A stretch of 64,000 nucleotides of DNA from assembly GCF_015558675.1 (NCBI RefSeq), contig NZ_JADMOL010000002.1:620111-684110 (forward strand), given 5' to 3'. The position numbers and the translations under genes were made by a program. Origin of the DNA: Paenibacillus sp. 1001270B_150601_E10 (lineage in GTDB: Bacteria > Bacillota > Bacilli > Paenibacillales > Paenibacillaceae). Shown piece after piece: positions 27,050 to 34,314 of this stretch (position 1 is its first letter; every line of letters begins with the position of its first letter). The notes under the pieces are model-generated. The model ran no database searches. It was given only the letters and a program-made list of their open reading frames with translations, and was not told where the DNA came from.

Positions 27050-27994
27050 ATGAGTATTGTGTTGGGAACAACAGCGGCGATCGTGTCGGCTGGCGGTGCG
27101 ATTGCAGCGGTAAGCGAATATATGTATAAGTTAGCAATCAAACGGACAAATAAGGAGTTCCTTGCGCAGAATTCAGATCTCGGTGAAATGGGAGAGTGGC
27201 AAAGGCAAGCTCAGGCGAATGAAGAATGGCGGAGGGCTCACCCCTTCGAAGAATTGAGCGTGAATGCTTATGATGGCTTAAAGCTGCATGGCTATTTTTT
27301 TGCAGCGAAAGAGCCTACTGATAAACTTGCGATATTGGTTCATGGATACTCTGGACAAGGGCTTGATATGACGACCTATGCAGCGATTTATTATGATACA
27401 CTGGGCTTTAATGTGTTTATGCCGGATAATCGAGGACATGGGAAGAGTGAGGGGGATTATATTGGCTTTGGTTGGCATGATCGCTTGGATATTTTGAAAT
27501 GGGTTGAGCATTTTGTGAAGCGTTTTGACGGCCAGGTTGAAATTGTGCTCCATGGCGTGTCGATGGGGGGTGCAACGGTGCTTATGACTAGTGGCGAAGC
27601 GCTCCCCACTCAAGTAAAAGCAATCGTGGCGGATTGCGCGTATACCTCTGTCCATGAGGAACTGACCTATCAGTTGAAGCAGATGTTCAAGCTGCCTAGC
27701 TTTCCCTTGCTATATACAACAAGTCTGGCTTGTCGATTGCATGCCGGCTATTCCTTCAAAGAAGCGACTGCTTTAGAGCAAGTAAAGCGGGCGAGAACGC
27801 CGATTCTGTTCATTCATGGGGAGGAGGATACCTTTGTGCCTACACATATGGTTCATCCGCTTCATGAGCATTGCAGCAGTGAGAAGGAGCTGTGGCTCGT
27901 TCCCGGTGCTGCCCATGGGGCTTCCGTCCTTGTTGATTATAACGGTTATCGGGATCGTACTTGTGGATTTGTAACAAGATATGTGACTCAATAA
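27050..27994 (+). CDS. Alpha/beta hydrolase (YqkD/YtmA-like serine hydrolase)
   Basis: 314 residues. N-terminal hydrophobic segment (VLGTTAAIVSAGGAIAAVSEYMY) is probably a membrane anchor. The hydrolase core shows the oxyanion HGYSGQG, a PDNRGHGKSEG strand, the nucleophile elbow HGVSMGGAT, the acid in HGEEDTFVP and the His in GAAHGAS. The triad appears complete. Substrate unknown; related proteins are esterases or peptidase-like. No conserved operon partner. The following 27995-28376 gap holds the hairpins and promoter listed below. Confidence 0.82.
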   Translation: MSIVLGTTAAIVSAGGAIAAVSEYMYKLAIKRTNKEFLAQNSDLGEMGEWQRQAQANEEWRRAHPFEELSVNAYDGLKLHGYFFAAKEPTDKLAILVHGYSGQGLDMTTYAAIYYDTLGFNVFMPDNRGHGKSEGDYIGFGWHDRLDILKWVEHFVKRFDGQVEIVLHGVSMGGATVLMTSGEALPTQVKAIVADCAYTSVHEELTYQLKQMFKLPSFPLLYTTSLACRLHAGYSFKEATALEQVKRARTPILFIHGEEDTFVPTHMVHPLHEHCSSEKELWLVPGAAHGASVLVDYNGYRDRTCGFVTRYVTQ

Positions 27995-28138
27995 GCTTGA
28001 TTCATGATGTCAAGGGAACAAAGTTAGGTTTAAGCGGATCAATCATGCAGAAAATGGGGTGAAACCGTCCGCATTGTTAACCGTATGATATGTTGTAAAG
28101 TTGACCATGACTCATGTAGAATATTTGAAGGAAACGGC

Positions 28139-28231
28139 TATAATGGTAATAATATACCATGATAACGGTCTTATCACTCGTGGTAATATAGACAATGTTA
28201 TGAAAAGGCTGGAGACCCGCGGCCTTTTTTT
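28139..28231 (+). other. Hairpin-rich intergenic stretch ending in a U-tract; possible short RNA
   Basis: A TATAAT at 28139-28144 is followed by small perfect hairpins ATGGTA/TACCAT and TGATAA/TTATCA. Then comes AAAGGC...GCCTTT with a run of seven T ending near 28231. The arrangement could be a terminated RNA of about 80 bases. No good -35 is seen, so a bare terminator is equally possible. Confidence 0.3.
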
Positions 28232-28306
28232 GTCTAATTATGTAGAATCATGACGCAATATAAGATATTATTTCAAGTGAAAGAAGATTTATAGAGACAC
28301 AAGTTT

Positions 28307-28334
28307 TTGACTAGGGGCAAAAGATCAATATACA
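28307..28334 (+). promoter_or_regulatory. Sigma-A promoter of the first agr-like cassette
   Basis: TTGACT, 16-base spacer, TATACA, about 40 bases before the ATG at 28377, with GGGGGAG as ribosome binding site. No terminator follows until after the second prepeptide, though stem-loops lie between the two cassettes. Confidence 0.6.
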
Positions 28335-28376
28335 TAAACGAAGAATCAACGTTTTTTTATTGAAGGGGGAGTTATA

Positions 28377-29072
28377 ATGTCTTCGGTTCCGTATTTTCTG
28401 TTTGGCGCACTCGACGTTATTGCTATTGTTACGTTGACAAGTAAAATGTACAAGCTCCCGCTAGCAAAGCATCTGTGGAAGATTATCTTGCTTGCCATAA
28501 GTTTATCTTGTTTCTCCTATCTGATGAGGGTTGTTTTCGAAGTGCCACAATTCGATTTTCCTGCACAATATGTTCTCATTTCTCTCTTTTTTATTTTGGT
28601 TCTGAGAGTGAAATATTATCATGCAGCATTTATCGTAGGCGCAGGAGCTTCTATGTTTCTATCGTTACAGCTAGCTGCGTATCTGATATTTGCTACATTT
28701 GGACTCGCAGACGTAGGTATACTGAAAAATAATGCAGGTTTGTATGTATACTTGCTACAGTTCTTCGCTGAACTCTGTTGCTTAGTGATTGCTGCTTATT
28801 TGCATCTTTCAAGAAGTGGCTTTAGTTTCGTTACAAGTGCTGCTCAGCAAGGCTCAAAGCTTGATAGATCCATCTTATTGGCAACATTGCTTTCTTTTTT
28901 AACGATCAGCGTTACGATTTTATTAGTTTACTCAGGAAATACGCTAAGCATCATCATTTTGGCGGGTGTTAGTTTTATTATTTCATATTTCTTATCACAC
29001 AAGCGAGTTGATGATCATGCTAGAAATGCTTTCGAGGCATATATCGAGAGAAATCAAGAAAAGCGATCCTGA
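28377..29072 (+). CDS. Multi-pass membrane protein of agr-like cassette 1 (AgrC sensor-domain-like, no kinase)
   Basis: 231 residues with six to seven hydrophobic helices and a short charged tail (ERNQEKRS). Size and helix number resemble the N-terminal sensor half of AgrC-type kinases, but no H-box, N-box or ATP-binding part follows; the frame stops normally and agrB overlaps its end. It is clearly homologous to the protein at 30018: shared P-x-Q-Y-V, AFIVG-x-G-x-S and S/T-x-R/S-G-F-S-F. The resemblance to AgrC is inference from topology and context. A transporter or immunity protein is possible. Start ATG lies behind GGGGGAG. The region is AT-rich compared with its neighbours. Confidence 0.65.
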   Translation: MSSVPYFLFGALDVIAIVTLTSKMYKLPLAKHLWKIILLAISLSCFSYLMRVVFEVPQFDFPAQYVLISLFFILVLRVKYYHAAFIVGAGASMFLSLQLAAYLIFATFGLADVGILKNNAGLYVYLLQFFAELCCLVIAAYLHLSRSGFSFVTSAAQQGSKLDRSILLATLLSFLTISVTILLVYSGNTLSIIILAGVSFIISYFLSHKRVDDHARNAFEAYIERNQEKRS

Positions 29073-29538
29073 ATCGACAGTAAGTCTTGAAGTGCTGGAA
29101 TATGCGATAGGAATTCGCTTGAACTTTATCGCTACACTGATCTTAACGGCTATACTTGGTGTGCTTACAGGACATTTTCATGAGACAATCCTTGCGCTAG
29201 CAGCTTTTGTCGCAGTTAGAAAATTTTCTGGCGGTTATCATTTGAAGTCATTAACATTATGTGCCATCATTTCATCATTATTATTTGCATGGATTCCGCT
29301 TATCCGTATTCAGGAGGAGCATACGGTATTTTTGACATTGCTGTCTTGCATTATCTTTATTCTATTTTCACCTAATATAATGGAAGATTTGAATCCCTCA
29401 AAATGGGATCCTTACATGAAACTTATATCTACAACGATTGTGTCATCTAATCTGTTAATCAACTCACCTATCCTTGGACTTGCTTTTTTTGCACAAGCAT
29501 TATTAATCATTCCATGGAAGGGAGGTGAACCTACATGA
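29017..29538 (+). CDS. AgrB-family prepeptide-processing endopeptidase, cassette 1
   Basis: 173 residues from the ATG at 29017, chosen because MLEMLSRH aligns with VLDTLSNH of copy 2; ATGs at 29011 and 29026 are alternatives. It overlaps the upstream gene by 56 bases. The AgrB core is intact: RKFSGGYHLKSLTLC, with catalytic His75 and Cys82 seven residues apart as in staphylococcal AgrB, followed by three to four membrane helices. AgrB cleaves the AgrD C-terminus and forms the cyclic (thio)lactone. Its stop overlaps the start of the prepeptide gene by ATGA, implying translational coupling. Confidence 0.88.
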   Translation: MLEMLSRHISREIKKSDPESTVSLEVLEYAIGIRLNFIATLILTAILGVLTGHFHETILALAAFVAVRKFSGGYHLKSLTLCAIISSLLFAWIPLIRIQEEHTVFLTLLSCIIFILFSPNIMEDLNPSKWDPYMKLISTTIVSSNLLINSPILGLAFFAQALLIIPWKGGEPT

Positions 29539-29666
29539 AGAAGAAAATAGCTCGAAAGTTAGCTGTATATCTAGAAAAAAAAGCGATGAGTGATTCTAGA
29601 ACGACTAAGCTTGCTATTGGTGCTAAACCGATGCCGAAAGAATTAAAACAACGCACTCATTCATAG
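29535..29666 (+). CDS. AgrD-like autoinducer prepeptide without cysteine, cassette 1
   Basis: 43 residues. ATG overlaps the agrB stop (ATGA), with strong GGAGGTGA upstream. N-terminal amphipathic basic helix (MKKKIARKLAVYLEKKA), a core region SDSRTTKLAIGAK, and the C-terminal recognition segment PMPKELKQ, comparable with the VPKEL of staphylococcal AgrD. There is no Cys anywhere, so a thiolactone is impossible. If cyclised, the ring must use Ser or Thr, as in enterococcal GBAP, or the peptide is linear. It was found by reading after agrB, since it is short. Confidence 0.8.
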   Translation: MKKKIARKLAVYLEKKAMSDSRTTKLAIGAKPMPKELKQRTHS

Positions 29667-30017
29667 TGAAAATTAAGGTCTAGCTTGGGAGTTTTAGAGA
29701 CAGTATCAACTTCAATTGTATGAAACAGCAGGTCCTTCTTCCAAAGCATCATTGACACTATTATATATAGTTTTGGAAGGAAGAGCGTGCAGAAGTGGAT
29801 GGATGTTAGAATGAGCTTATTACATTTACTAACTCAAACTCTGCCTAGAGAGTCCACCTCGTGTGGGCTCTCATTTATGAAGAAGCTTAACTCATAAGTT
29901 TAAAAGTGGGGTAAAGTGGTATTTAGATCACGAATAGTGAAATTGCTGCACGCAAGAAATGAATATATGAGTATATACGATAAAACGTCGTAACATCAAC
30001 TTAAGTGTGGTGAGAAC
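29667..30017 (+). other. Intercassette region with two stem-loops
   Basis: No gene seen. CCTTCTTCCAAA (29734-29745) can pair with TTTGGAAGGAAG (29773-29784) with a bulge. GAGAGTCCAC (29849-29858) pairs with GTGGGCTCTC (29863-29872), ten pairs with one G-T, no U-tract. These may attenuate or process the transcript between the two cassettes. A clear promoter for cassette 2 was not found; TTGCTG near 29943 with TATATG is a weak candidate. Confidence 0.4.
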
Positions 30018-30731
30018 TTGAACCCTTTTTTGACCTATATTTTATTTAGCATTCTAGATTCCTTTGCTGTACATGCTTTAACCTTAAAGTTATATCAGCT
30101 CCCTATAAAAAAATATCTTTATCAGCTATTAGCCTGCACCGTTGTTATTGCCTTAATCTCATTTACAATGCGTGTGAAGTTAGATTTACAAGTGTGGGAT
30201 TTACCTGTGCAATATGTTGTTTATCTGTTCTTTTATCGCTATGTCTTAAAGTATAGATACCATATTTCTGCTTTTATTGTCGGTTCTGGATTGTCAGCTT
30301 ACATTTCAATACAGATGATCGTATATTACTTGATTTCGCTATCTGGAATTGTAACCAAGTCTGTCATATTCGAGAACAACAGTCTTGAGGTTTATTTCAT
30401 TCAACTTAGTTCAATCGGTATTACATTAACTATTGCGGCAGTTCTAAAGAAAACAGGAAGAGGCTTTTCTTTTATATCAAAGCCTCCTCATGATTTTGTA
30501 CAGCGTATTAACTATCTGGAATATCATCATCTCGTCACAATTATAAGTGCGGTTCTTTCAGCGGTGACAATATTGCTCACCTTATGGTTGCTAATTTCAA
30601 ACCAATATTTTGGCATTATTGCCCTATCATTGGCGACGTTTGGAATCGCGTATTACTTTTCAGATCAGGGAGATTACGAGCGTGTTAGACACCTTATCGA
30701 ACCATTTGGCGAGGAAGCTGAAGAGAAATAA
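30018..30731 (+). CDS. Multi-pass membrane protein of agr-like cassette 2 (AgrC sensor-domain-like, no kinase)
   Basis: 237 residues starting with TTG after GGTGAGAA. Six to seven membrane helices, same size and order as the protein at 28377 and recognisably related along its length (PVQYVVYLFF, AFIVGSGLSAYISIQ, TGRGFSFIS), but well diverged. It ends in a short acidic tail (EEAEEK) with no kinase domain. The downstream agrB begins inside its 3' end (50-base overlap). Both copies kept the same overlap, so the absence of a kinase is ancestral to the pair and not a recent truncation. Function unknown; AgrC-like sensing is an inference. Confidence 0.65.
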   Translation: MNPFLTYILFSILDSFAVHALTLKLYQLPIKKYLYQLLACTVVIALISFTMRVKLDLQVWDLPVQYVVYLFFYRYVLKYRYHISAFIVGSGLSAYISIQMIVYYLISLSGIVTKSVIFENNSLEVYFIQLSSIGITLTIAAVLKKTGRGFSFISKPPHDFVQRINYLEYHHLVTIISAVLSAVTILLTLWLLISNQYFGIIALSLATFGIAYYFSDQGDYERVRHLIEPFGEEAEEK

Positions 30732-31212
30732 TCCAGATGTAGATTTGGAATTGATAGAGTATGGCATAGCCATGAAACTGAATTGGTATGGGGTTATCTT
30801 CTTAACTACGATATTAGGATTGATGCTGCATCAACTGTTAGAATCATTATTTGCACTTTTTTGTCTTACATTACTCAGAAGATACTCAGGCGGTATACAT
30901 TTCAAATCACTAACGATCTGTATGTTTATGACTTCTATTACATGTACAATCATTCCCTTGATTTCATTATCTAAATGGATGATTCTCATATTAAACGTAT
31001 GTAGTTTAATCCTAACTCTGTTTCGAGCTCCTAATTGGTTCGAAGAGTTAGCTATTGAAAAACCATATAAAAGATACAAGTTTATCTCTCTCGTGATTGT
31101 AGCAATGAACTTCTTGTTTCATTCAAGTATCATGGCTATAGCATTCTTCATACAGACACTCACATTATTGCCTTTGAAAGGGGAAAAGGAAATTGAAAAA
31201 AAATATTGCTGA
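30682..31212 (+). CDS. AgrB-family prepeptide-processing endopeptidase, cassette 2
   Basis: 176 residues from a GTG at 30682, ten bases after CAGGGAGA; this start aligns with copy 1. The catalytic segment RRYSGGIHFKSLTIC keeps His73 and Cys80. Four or more membrane helices follow the conserved N-terminal amphipathic part (ELIEYGIAMKLNW). It is about as long as copy 1 and clearly homologous, yet diverged enough that separate peptide specificity is likely. Its 3' end overlaps the next prepeptide gene by 20 bases. Confidence 0.88.
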   Translation: MLDTLSNHLARKLKRNNPDVDLELIEYGIAMKLNWYGVIFLTTILGLMLHQLLESLFALFCLTLLRRYSGGIHFKSLTICMFMTSITCTIIPLISLSKWMILILNVCSLILTLFRAPNWFEELAIEKPYKRYKFISLVIVAMNFLFHSSIMAIAFFIQTLTLLPLKGEKEIEKKYC

Positions 31213-31318
31213 TTTATTGATTAAATATATTGAAAAAAGCGCTGAAAAAAGTGCAGTCAATGGAAAAACGGTATTTGGCGGTAAAAAACTTCCTGAATCA
31301 TTAAAAAAGAAAGATTGA
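31193..31318 (+). CDS. AgrD-like autoinducer prepeptide without cysteine, cassette 2
   Basis: 41 residues, TTG start inside the end of agrB copy 2, with AAAGGGG and AAGGA upstream. Layout as in copy 1: amphipathic helix (KKNIADLLIKYIEKSAEKS), core AVNGKTVFGG, and a C-terminal recognition part KKLPESLKKKD. No Cys is present. Thr26 and Ser17/Ser20 are the only hydroxyl residues that could close a lactone ring; TVFGG would give a five-residue ring like that of staphylococcal AIPs. A terminator follows within 30 bases. Confidence 0.78.
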   Translation: MKKNIADLLIKYIEKSAEKSAVNGKTVFGGKKLPESLKKKD

Positions 31319-31343
31319 ATAAATTAATCTTAATAAAATGAGA

Positions 31344-31374
31344 TGAGCTGGCGGGATATTTCGTCAGCTTTTTT
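31344..31374 (+). terminator. Intrinsic terminator of the second agr-like cassette
   Basis: AGCTGGCG pairs with CGTCAGCT (one G-T), loop GGATATTT, then TTTTTT. It closes the cassette on the plus strand. Confidence 0.8.
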
Positions 31375-31456
31375 AATATGCGCTAAATACAAGACAAAGA
31401 TTAAATAACAACCAGAATTGACGATGATGAATAAGATCTTTTGATGATTTCGGCTG

Positions 31457-31555
31457 TTATTTCTTGGATTTCTTTAGAAGCAGATAAATTAATAGAGAGA
31501 TTGCAGCTAATGAAGCAATGAACATAATCATACCAATTGGTGTTATGATTGACAT
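31457..31555 (-). CDS. Small hydrophobic peptide, 32 residues (type I toxin-like candidate)
   Basis: Minus-strand ATG at 31555 with a strong GGAGGTAAGC site. The peptide is one membrane helix (ITPIGMIMFIASLAAISLL...) with a basic tail (LKKSKK), the layout of small type I toxins and other membrane peptides of Bacillota. A GATAAT -10 with TTGCTT at 15 bases lies about 50 bases upstream on this strand. AATAACA/TGTTATT repeats at about 31405-31414 and 31452-31461 form a stem across the stop codon. No family match can be named. An antisense RNA would be expected for a type I system but cannot be shown. Confidence 0.5.
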   Translation of the reverse strand: MSIITPIGMIMFIASLAAISLLIYLLLKKSKK

Positions 31556-31825
31556 GCTTACCTCCAAAAATATTTGAATTTTATTCAATTATCTTACATC
31601 TGAATCACAAGCAAGTAAATCATTTACTGAACATTTTATAATTAAATGAATTTGTATGTAATAATGAATTAAATAAGGTGGATGAGGTTTGGAGGAAGGT
31701 TAAAGTTCTAAACGATAGCACCACTTAAATGTCTTACAGAATGAACGTATATATAATGGAAACAAAAAATATCGTAAAGTAAACACGCATGAGTATGTTT
31801 AGAGATGGGGAAGCATCTGAGGGTT

Positions 31826-31854
31826 GCAATAAATAAAAAGGGGTCATTTATTGC
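31826..31854. repeat. Perfect nine-pair hairpin in gene-poor AT-rich region
   Basis: GCAATAAAT and ATTTATTGC pair perfectly; AGTAAAC/GTTTACT forms a second seven-pair stem just downstream (31859-31893). No gene was seen in 31556-31960. Confidence 0.4.
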
Positions 31855-31963
31855 ACTGAGTAAACAAAAACCAATTTGCCATCCCGTTTACTACCTTGAA
31901 ATAGAGGAAACAATCCTTTAAGAATAAGATCCCTTATATATCAAAGATTGTGGAGAAAATAAT

Positions 31964-32100
31964 TGAGCGCCCTATTTCTAGGGCGCTCTCATGGGAGAGG
32001 AGAAACCGGACGAAGAGCTTATGGGGAAACGTAAGTCTTCTCCGCGGTTGTCTACGACATTCGATGATGTCGATACTTACAGGATAACCGGATACCTGAG
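31964..32100 (+). ncRNA. Candidate structured RNA element upstream of the NAD(P)H oxidoreductase
   Basis: Several consecutive stems are visible: GAGCGCCC/GGGCGCTC (31964-31987, perfect). Then a long bulged hairpin 32004-32049 (AACC GGA GAAGA CTTA against TAAG TCTTC TCC GGTT), CGACAT/ATGTCG (32055-32072) and CAGG...CCTG (32080-32098). GTAAGT at 32031-32036 could instead pair with ACTTAC at 32075-32080, giving mutually exclusive folds as in riboswitches. TTTTTT follows at about 32133. I do not recognise a known riboswitch class. It may be an independent RNA or a leader. Confidence 0.38.
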
Positions 32101-32258
32101 TTTTATACGTGAGGTGAGAAAAATCGTTAAGTCTTTTTTAGATTAATCACGATCCTTGCATGACGAATTGTCTCAGAGCCATAAAGAATTGGAATTCGAT
32201 ATCCTACACATCTTAATTAGAGAATGTGCTAAACCATTGAAGGAGGATATCGACACAC

Positions 32259-32834
32259 ATGAAATATGTCGTATTGACCGCTCATCCGAATCCGGACAGC
32301 TTTACGTATGCGATCAAGAACAAGGCAGTGCAGGCGCTTGAGGAAGCGGGACATGAGGTTAAAGTTCGGGATTTGTACGAGAAAGTTTTAAATCCTATAT
32401 TAAGCGTTGAAGATTTCAAAAGCTCTAAGGAAGGGCAAGTCAGTGACGACGTTAAAGCTGAACAAGACCTGCTCACATGGGCAGAAGCGCTTGTTGTCAT
32501 TTATCCACTTTGGTGGGCATCGATGCCAGCCATTTTAAAAGGATATATTGATCGGGTCTTTTCCTATGGTTTTGCATACAGCATGGACGGTAATGGTTTG
32601 CAGAAGCTGTTGACGGGGAAACAAGCCATTTTGTTTACGACAATGGGCAACACCGAAGAACATTATAATCATGCGGGCATGTTCGAAGCAATGAGGAAAA
32701 CGGTAGATGAAGGAATCTTTGATTTTGTTGGTATTCAAGTCAAAGAGCACAAATACTTTACGTCTGTAACGACGGTGGAGGATGCGACTCGAGAGCAAAT
32801 GCTTGAAGAGGTTAAGGCTGTCCTCTCTAAGTAA
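32259..32834 (+). CDS. NAD(P)H-dependent flavin oxidoreductase (quinone reductase-like, flavodoxin fold)
   Basis: 191 residues behind GAAGGAGGATAT. Flavodoxin-like-2 family: N-terminal VVLTAHPNPDSFTYAI (FMN phosphate loop), ALVVIYPLWWASMPAILKGYIDRVFSYGFAY (the P-x-W-W-x-x-P-A motif that lines the active site), and TTMGNTEEHYNHAG. Such enzymes perform two-electron reduction of quinones or nitro compounds. The upstream leader may regulate it, given the folded element. No partner regulator gene is visible. Confidence 0.87.
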   Translation: MKYVVLTAHPNPDSFTYAIKNKAVQALEEAGHEVKVRDLYEKVLNPILSVEDFKSSKEGQVSDDVKAEQDLLTWAEALVVIYPLWWASMPAILKGYIDRVFSYGFAYSMDGNGLQKLLTGKQAILFTTMGNTEEHYNHAGMFEAMRKTVDEGIFDFVGIQVKEHKYFTSVTTVEDATREQMLEEVKAVLSK

Positions 32835-32872
32835 TGCGACGTTTCCAACTATTCATGCACGACATATATAAC

Positions 32873-32904
32873 GCCTCCGTTCCTATGAAGAATGGGGGCT
32901 TTTC
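32873..32904 (+). terminator. Terminator of the oxidoreductase gene
   Basis: GCCTCCGTTC pairs with GAATGGGGGC (two G-T pairs) and is followed by TTTT. The rest of the gap to 33169 shows nothing supportable. Confidence 0.7.
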
Positions 32905-33169
32905 ACCGTATTTGAATTTATAAGTTTCGTCCTCTAGACGGGGCCAAAGCTCGATTTTACGATAAAATTCATCTCTAGATGCGGTTGCTCATCTTTGAAT
33001 GACCTTGATCGAGGCTTCTCATGATAGATACCTAACCAACAGGAGATATATGGAATGATGTTCATTTATACAGTTGTCTTTATTAACAGCTAAAAAATAT
33101 GGTACGATAAACGTCAGCAATATAAGATGCTAAAAGTAATACGATGTATAGGAAATGTGGTGAAAAGTT

Positions 33170-33748
33170 GTGCGAGTCATATCCGGAACAGCAAGAGGAC
33201 GAGCGTTGAAGGCCGTGCCAGGCATGAATACCCGTCCGACTACGGATAAAGTGAAAGAAGCGTTGTTCAGCATGATCGGGCCTTATTTCGAGGGTGGAAT
33301 GGTGCTGGACTTGTTTGCAGGTACAGGAGGTCTAGGCATCGAAGCTTTAAGTCGAGGAATGGACAAAGCCATCTTTATTGATATGGATCCGAAGGCGATA
33401 GATACGATTCGATATAATGTTAAAACGGCTTCTGTTGAGAATCAAGCTGAGATCTACCGCAATGATGCGAAACGGGCGCTTAAAGCTCTTGAGAAAAGGG
33501 GAAGTAAGTTTGACCTTGTCTTTATGGACCCTCCGTATCGCTTCACAGATGCAGATCAGCTGCTTGCAACGATGATTGATCTTCAAATGCTGACACCAGC
33601 ATCAATTATTGTTATTGAGCACGATTCTGCACATCAATACCCAGAGACCATCCAATCCTTCACGAGCTGGAAACAAGCAAAGTACGGTGATACCACTTTA
33701 AGTATATATCGTACAGCTGAAGAACCGGATTCAAGTGAGGCATTGTAA
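33170..33748 (+). CDS. rsmD: 16S rRNA (guanine(966)-N2)-methyltransferase RsmD
   Basis: 192 residues, GTG start. Typical N-terminus [16 protein letters not shown] and [18 protein letters not shown]-binding [19 protein letters not shown], and catalytic LVFMDPPYR. The enzyme methylates G966 of 16S rRNA in the 30S subunit. The stop overlaps the coaD start (TAATG), matching the ylbH-ylbI order of Bacillus subtilis. Confidence 0.94.
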   Translation: MRVISGTARGRALKAVPGMNTRPTTDKVKEALFSMIGPYFEGGMVLDLFAGTGGLGIEALSRGMDKAIFIDMDPKAIDTIRYNVKTASVENQAEIYRNDAKRALKALEKRGSKFDLVFMDPPYRFTDADQLLATMIDLQMLTPASIIVIEHDSAHQYPETIQSFTSWKQAKYGDTTLSIYRTAEEPDSSEAL

Positions 33749-34272
33749 TGGCAGAGGAGATGGATAAGTTGACAACATCAATCGAACGAGTACCCCGCAT
33801 CGCCGTCTACCCTGGAAGCTTCGATCCCGTTACCCTTGGACATTTGGATATTATCGAACGGGCCTCAAGGCAATATGACAAATTGGTGGTAGCCGTCCTT
33901 AACAATTTGAAAAAAAACCCGCTGTTTACCGTTGAAGAGCGCATGGACCTTATGCGTACCGTGACAAGTCACCTTCCAAATGTCGAGGTGGACAGCTTTC
34001 GTGATCTAACCGTTCAGTACGTTGTGCAAAAGAATGCCAATGTCATTGTACGTGGAATTCGTACCGTAACTGACTTTGAATACGAGCTGCAGATGGCCTC
34101 AACCAATCGGAAGCTTAATCCTAAGGTAGAGACCATCTTTATGATGACGAATCCAAAGTATTCGTTCCTAAGCTCCAGCATGGTGAAAGAAATTGCCTAT
34201 TTTGATGGCGATGTATCGGAATTCGTTACGCCAGAAGTGGAACAGGCAATGCGTGTCAAATTCAATCGATAA
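33748..34272 (+). CDS. coaD: Phosphopantetheine adenylyltransferase
   Basis: 174 residues. Nucleotidyltransferase motifs: [16 protein letters not shown] (with T/HxGH), [16 protein letters not shown] and the ending [12 protein letters not shown]. It converts 4'-phosphopantetheine and ATP to dephospho-CoA, the penultimate step of CoA synthesis. The ATG at 33748 gives about 14 residues before the usual start; a TTG at 33769 preceded by GGAGATGG would give a more typical N-terminus and is a real alternative. Confidence 0.93.
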   Translation: MAEEMDKLTTSIERVPRIAVYPGSFDPVTLGHLDIIERASRQYDKLVVAVLNNLKKNPLFTVEERMDLMRTVTSHLPNVEVDSFRDLTVQYVVQKNANVIVRGIRTVTDFEYELQMASTNRKLNPKVETIFMMTNPKYSFLSSSMVKEIAYFDGDVSEFVTPEVEQAMRVKFNR

Positions 34273-34314
34273 CGGGTACATAATAAGTAGCCATAGAATG
34301 GAACGAAAGCATGA

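Noticed and set aside
31964..32100. Assignment of the folded region to glmS, c-di-AMP, lysine, SAM, cobalamin, preQ1 or group II intron classes.
   Set aside because: The conserved core sequences of these classes that I can recall are not present; left as an unclassified structured element.
32156..32341. TTG-started frame before and into the NAD(P)H oxidoreductase gene, with helix-like sequence (KELEFDILHILIRECAK).
   Set aside because: It runs out of frame into a clear gene and has no start site; probably chance or a remnant.
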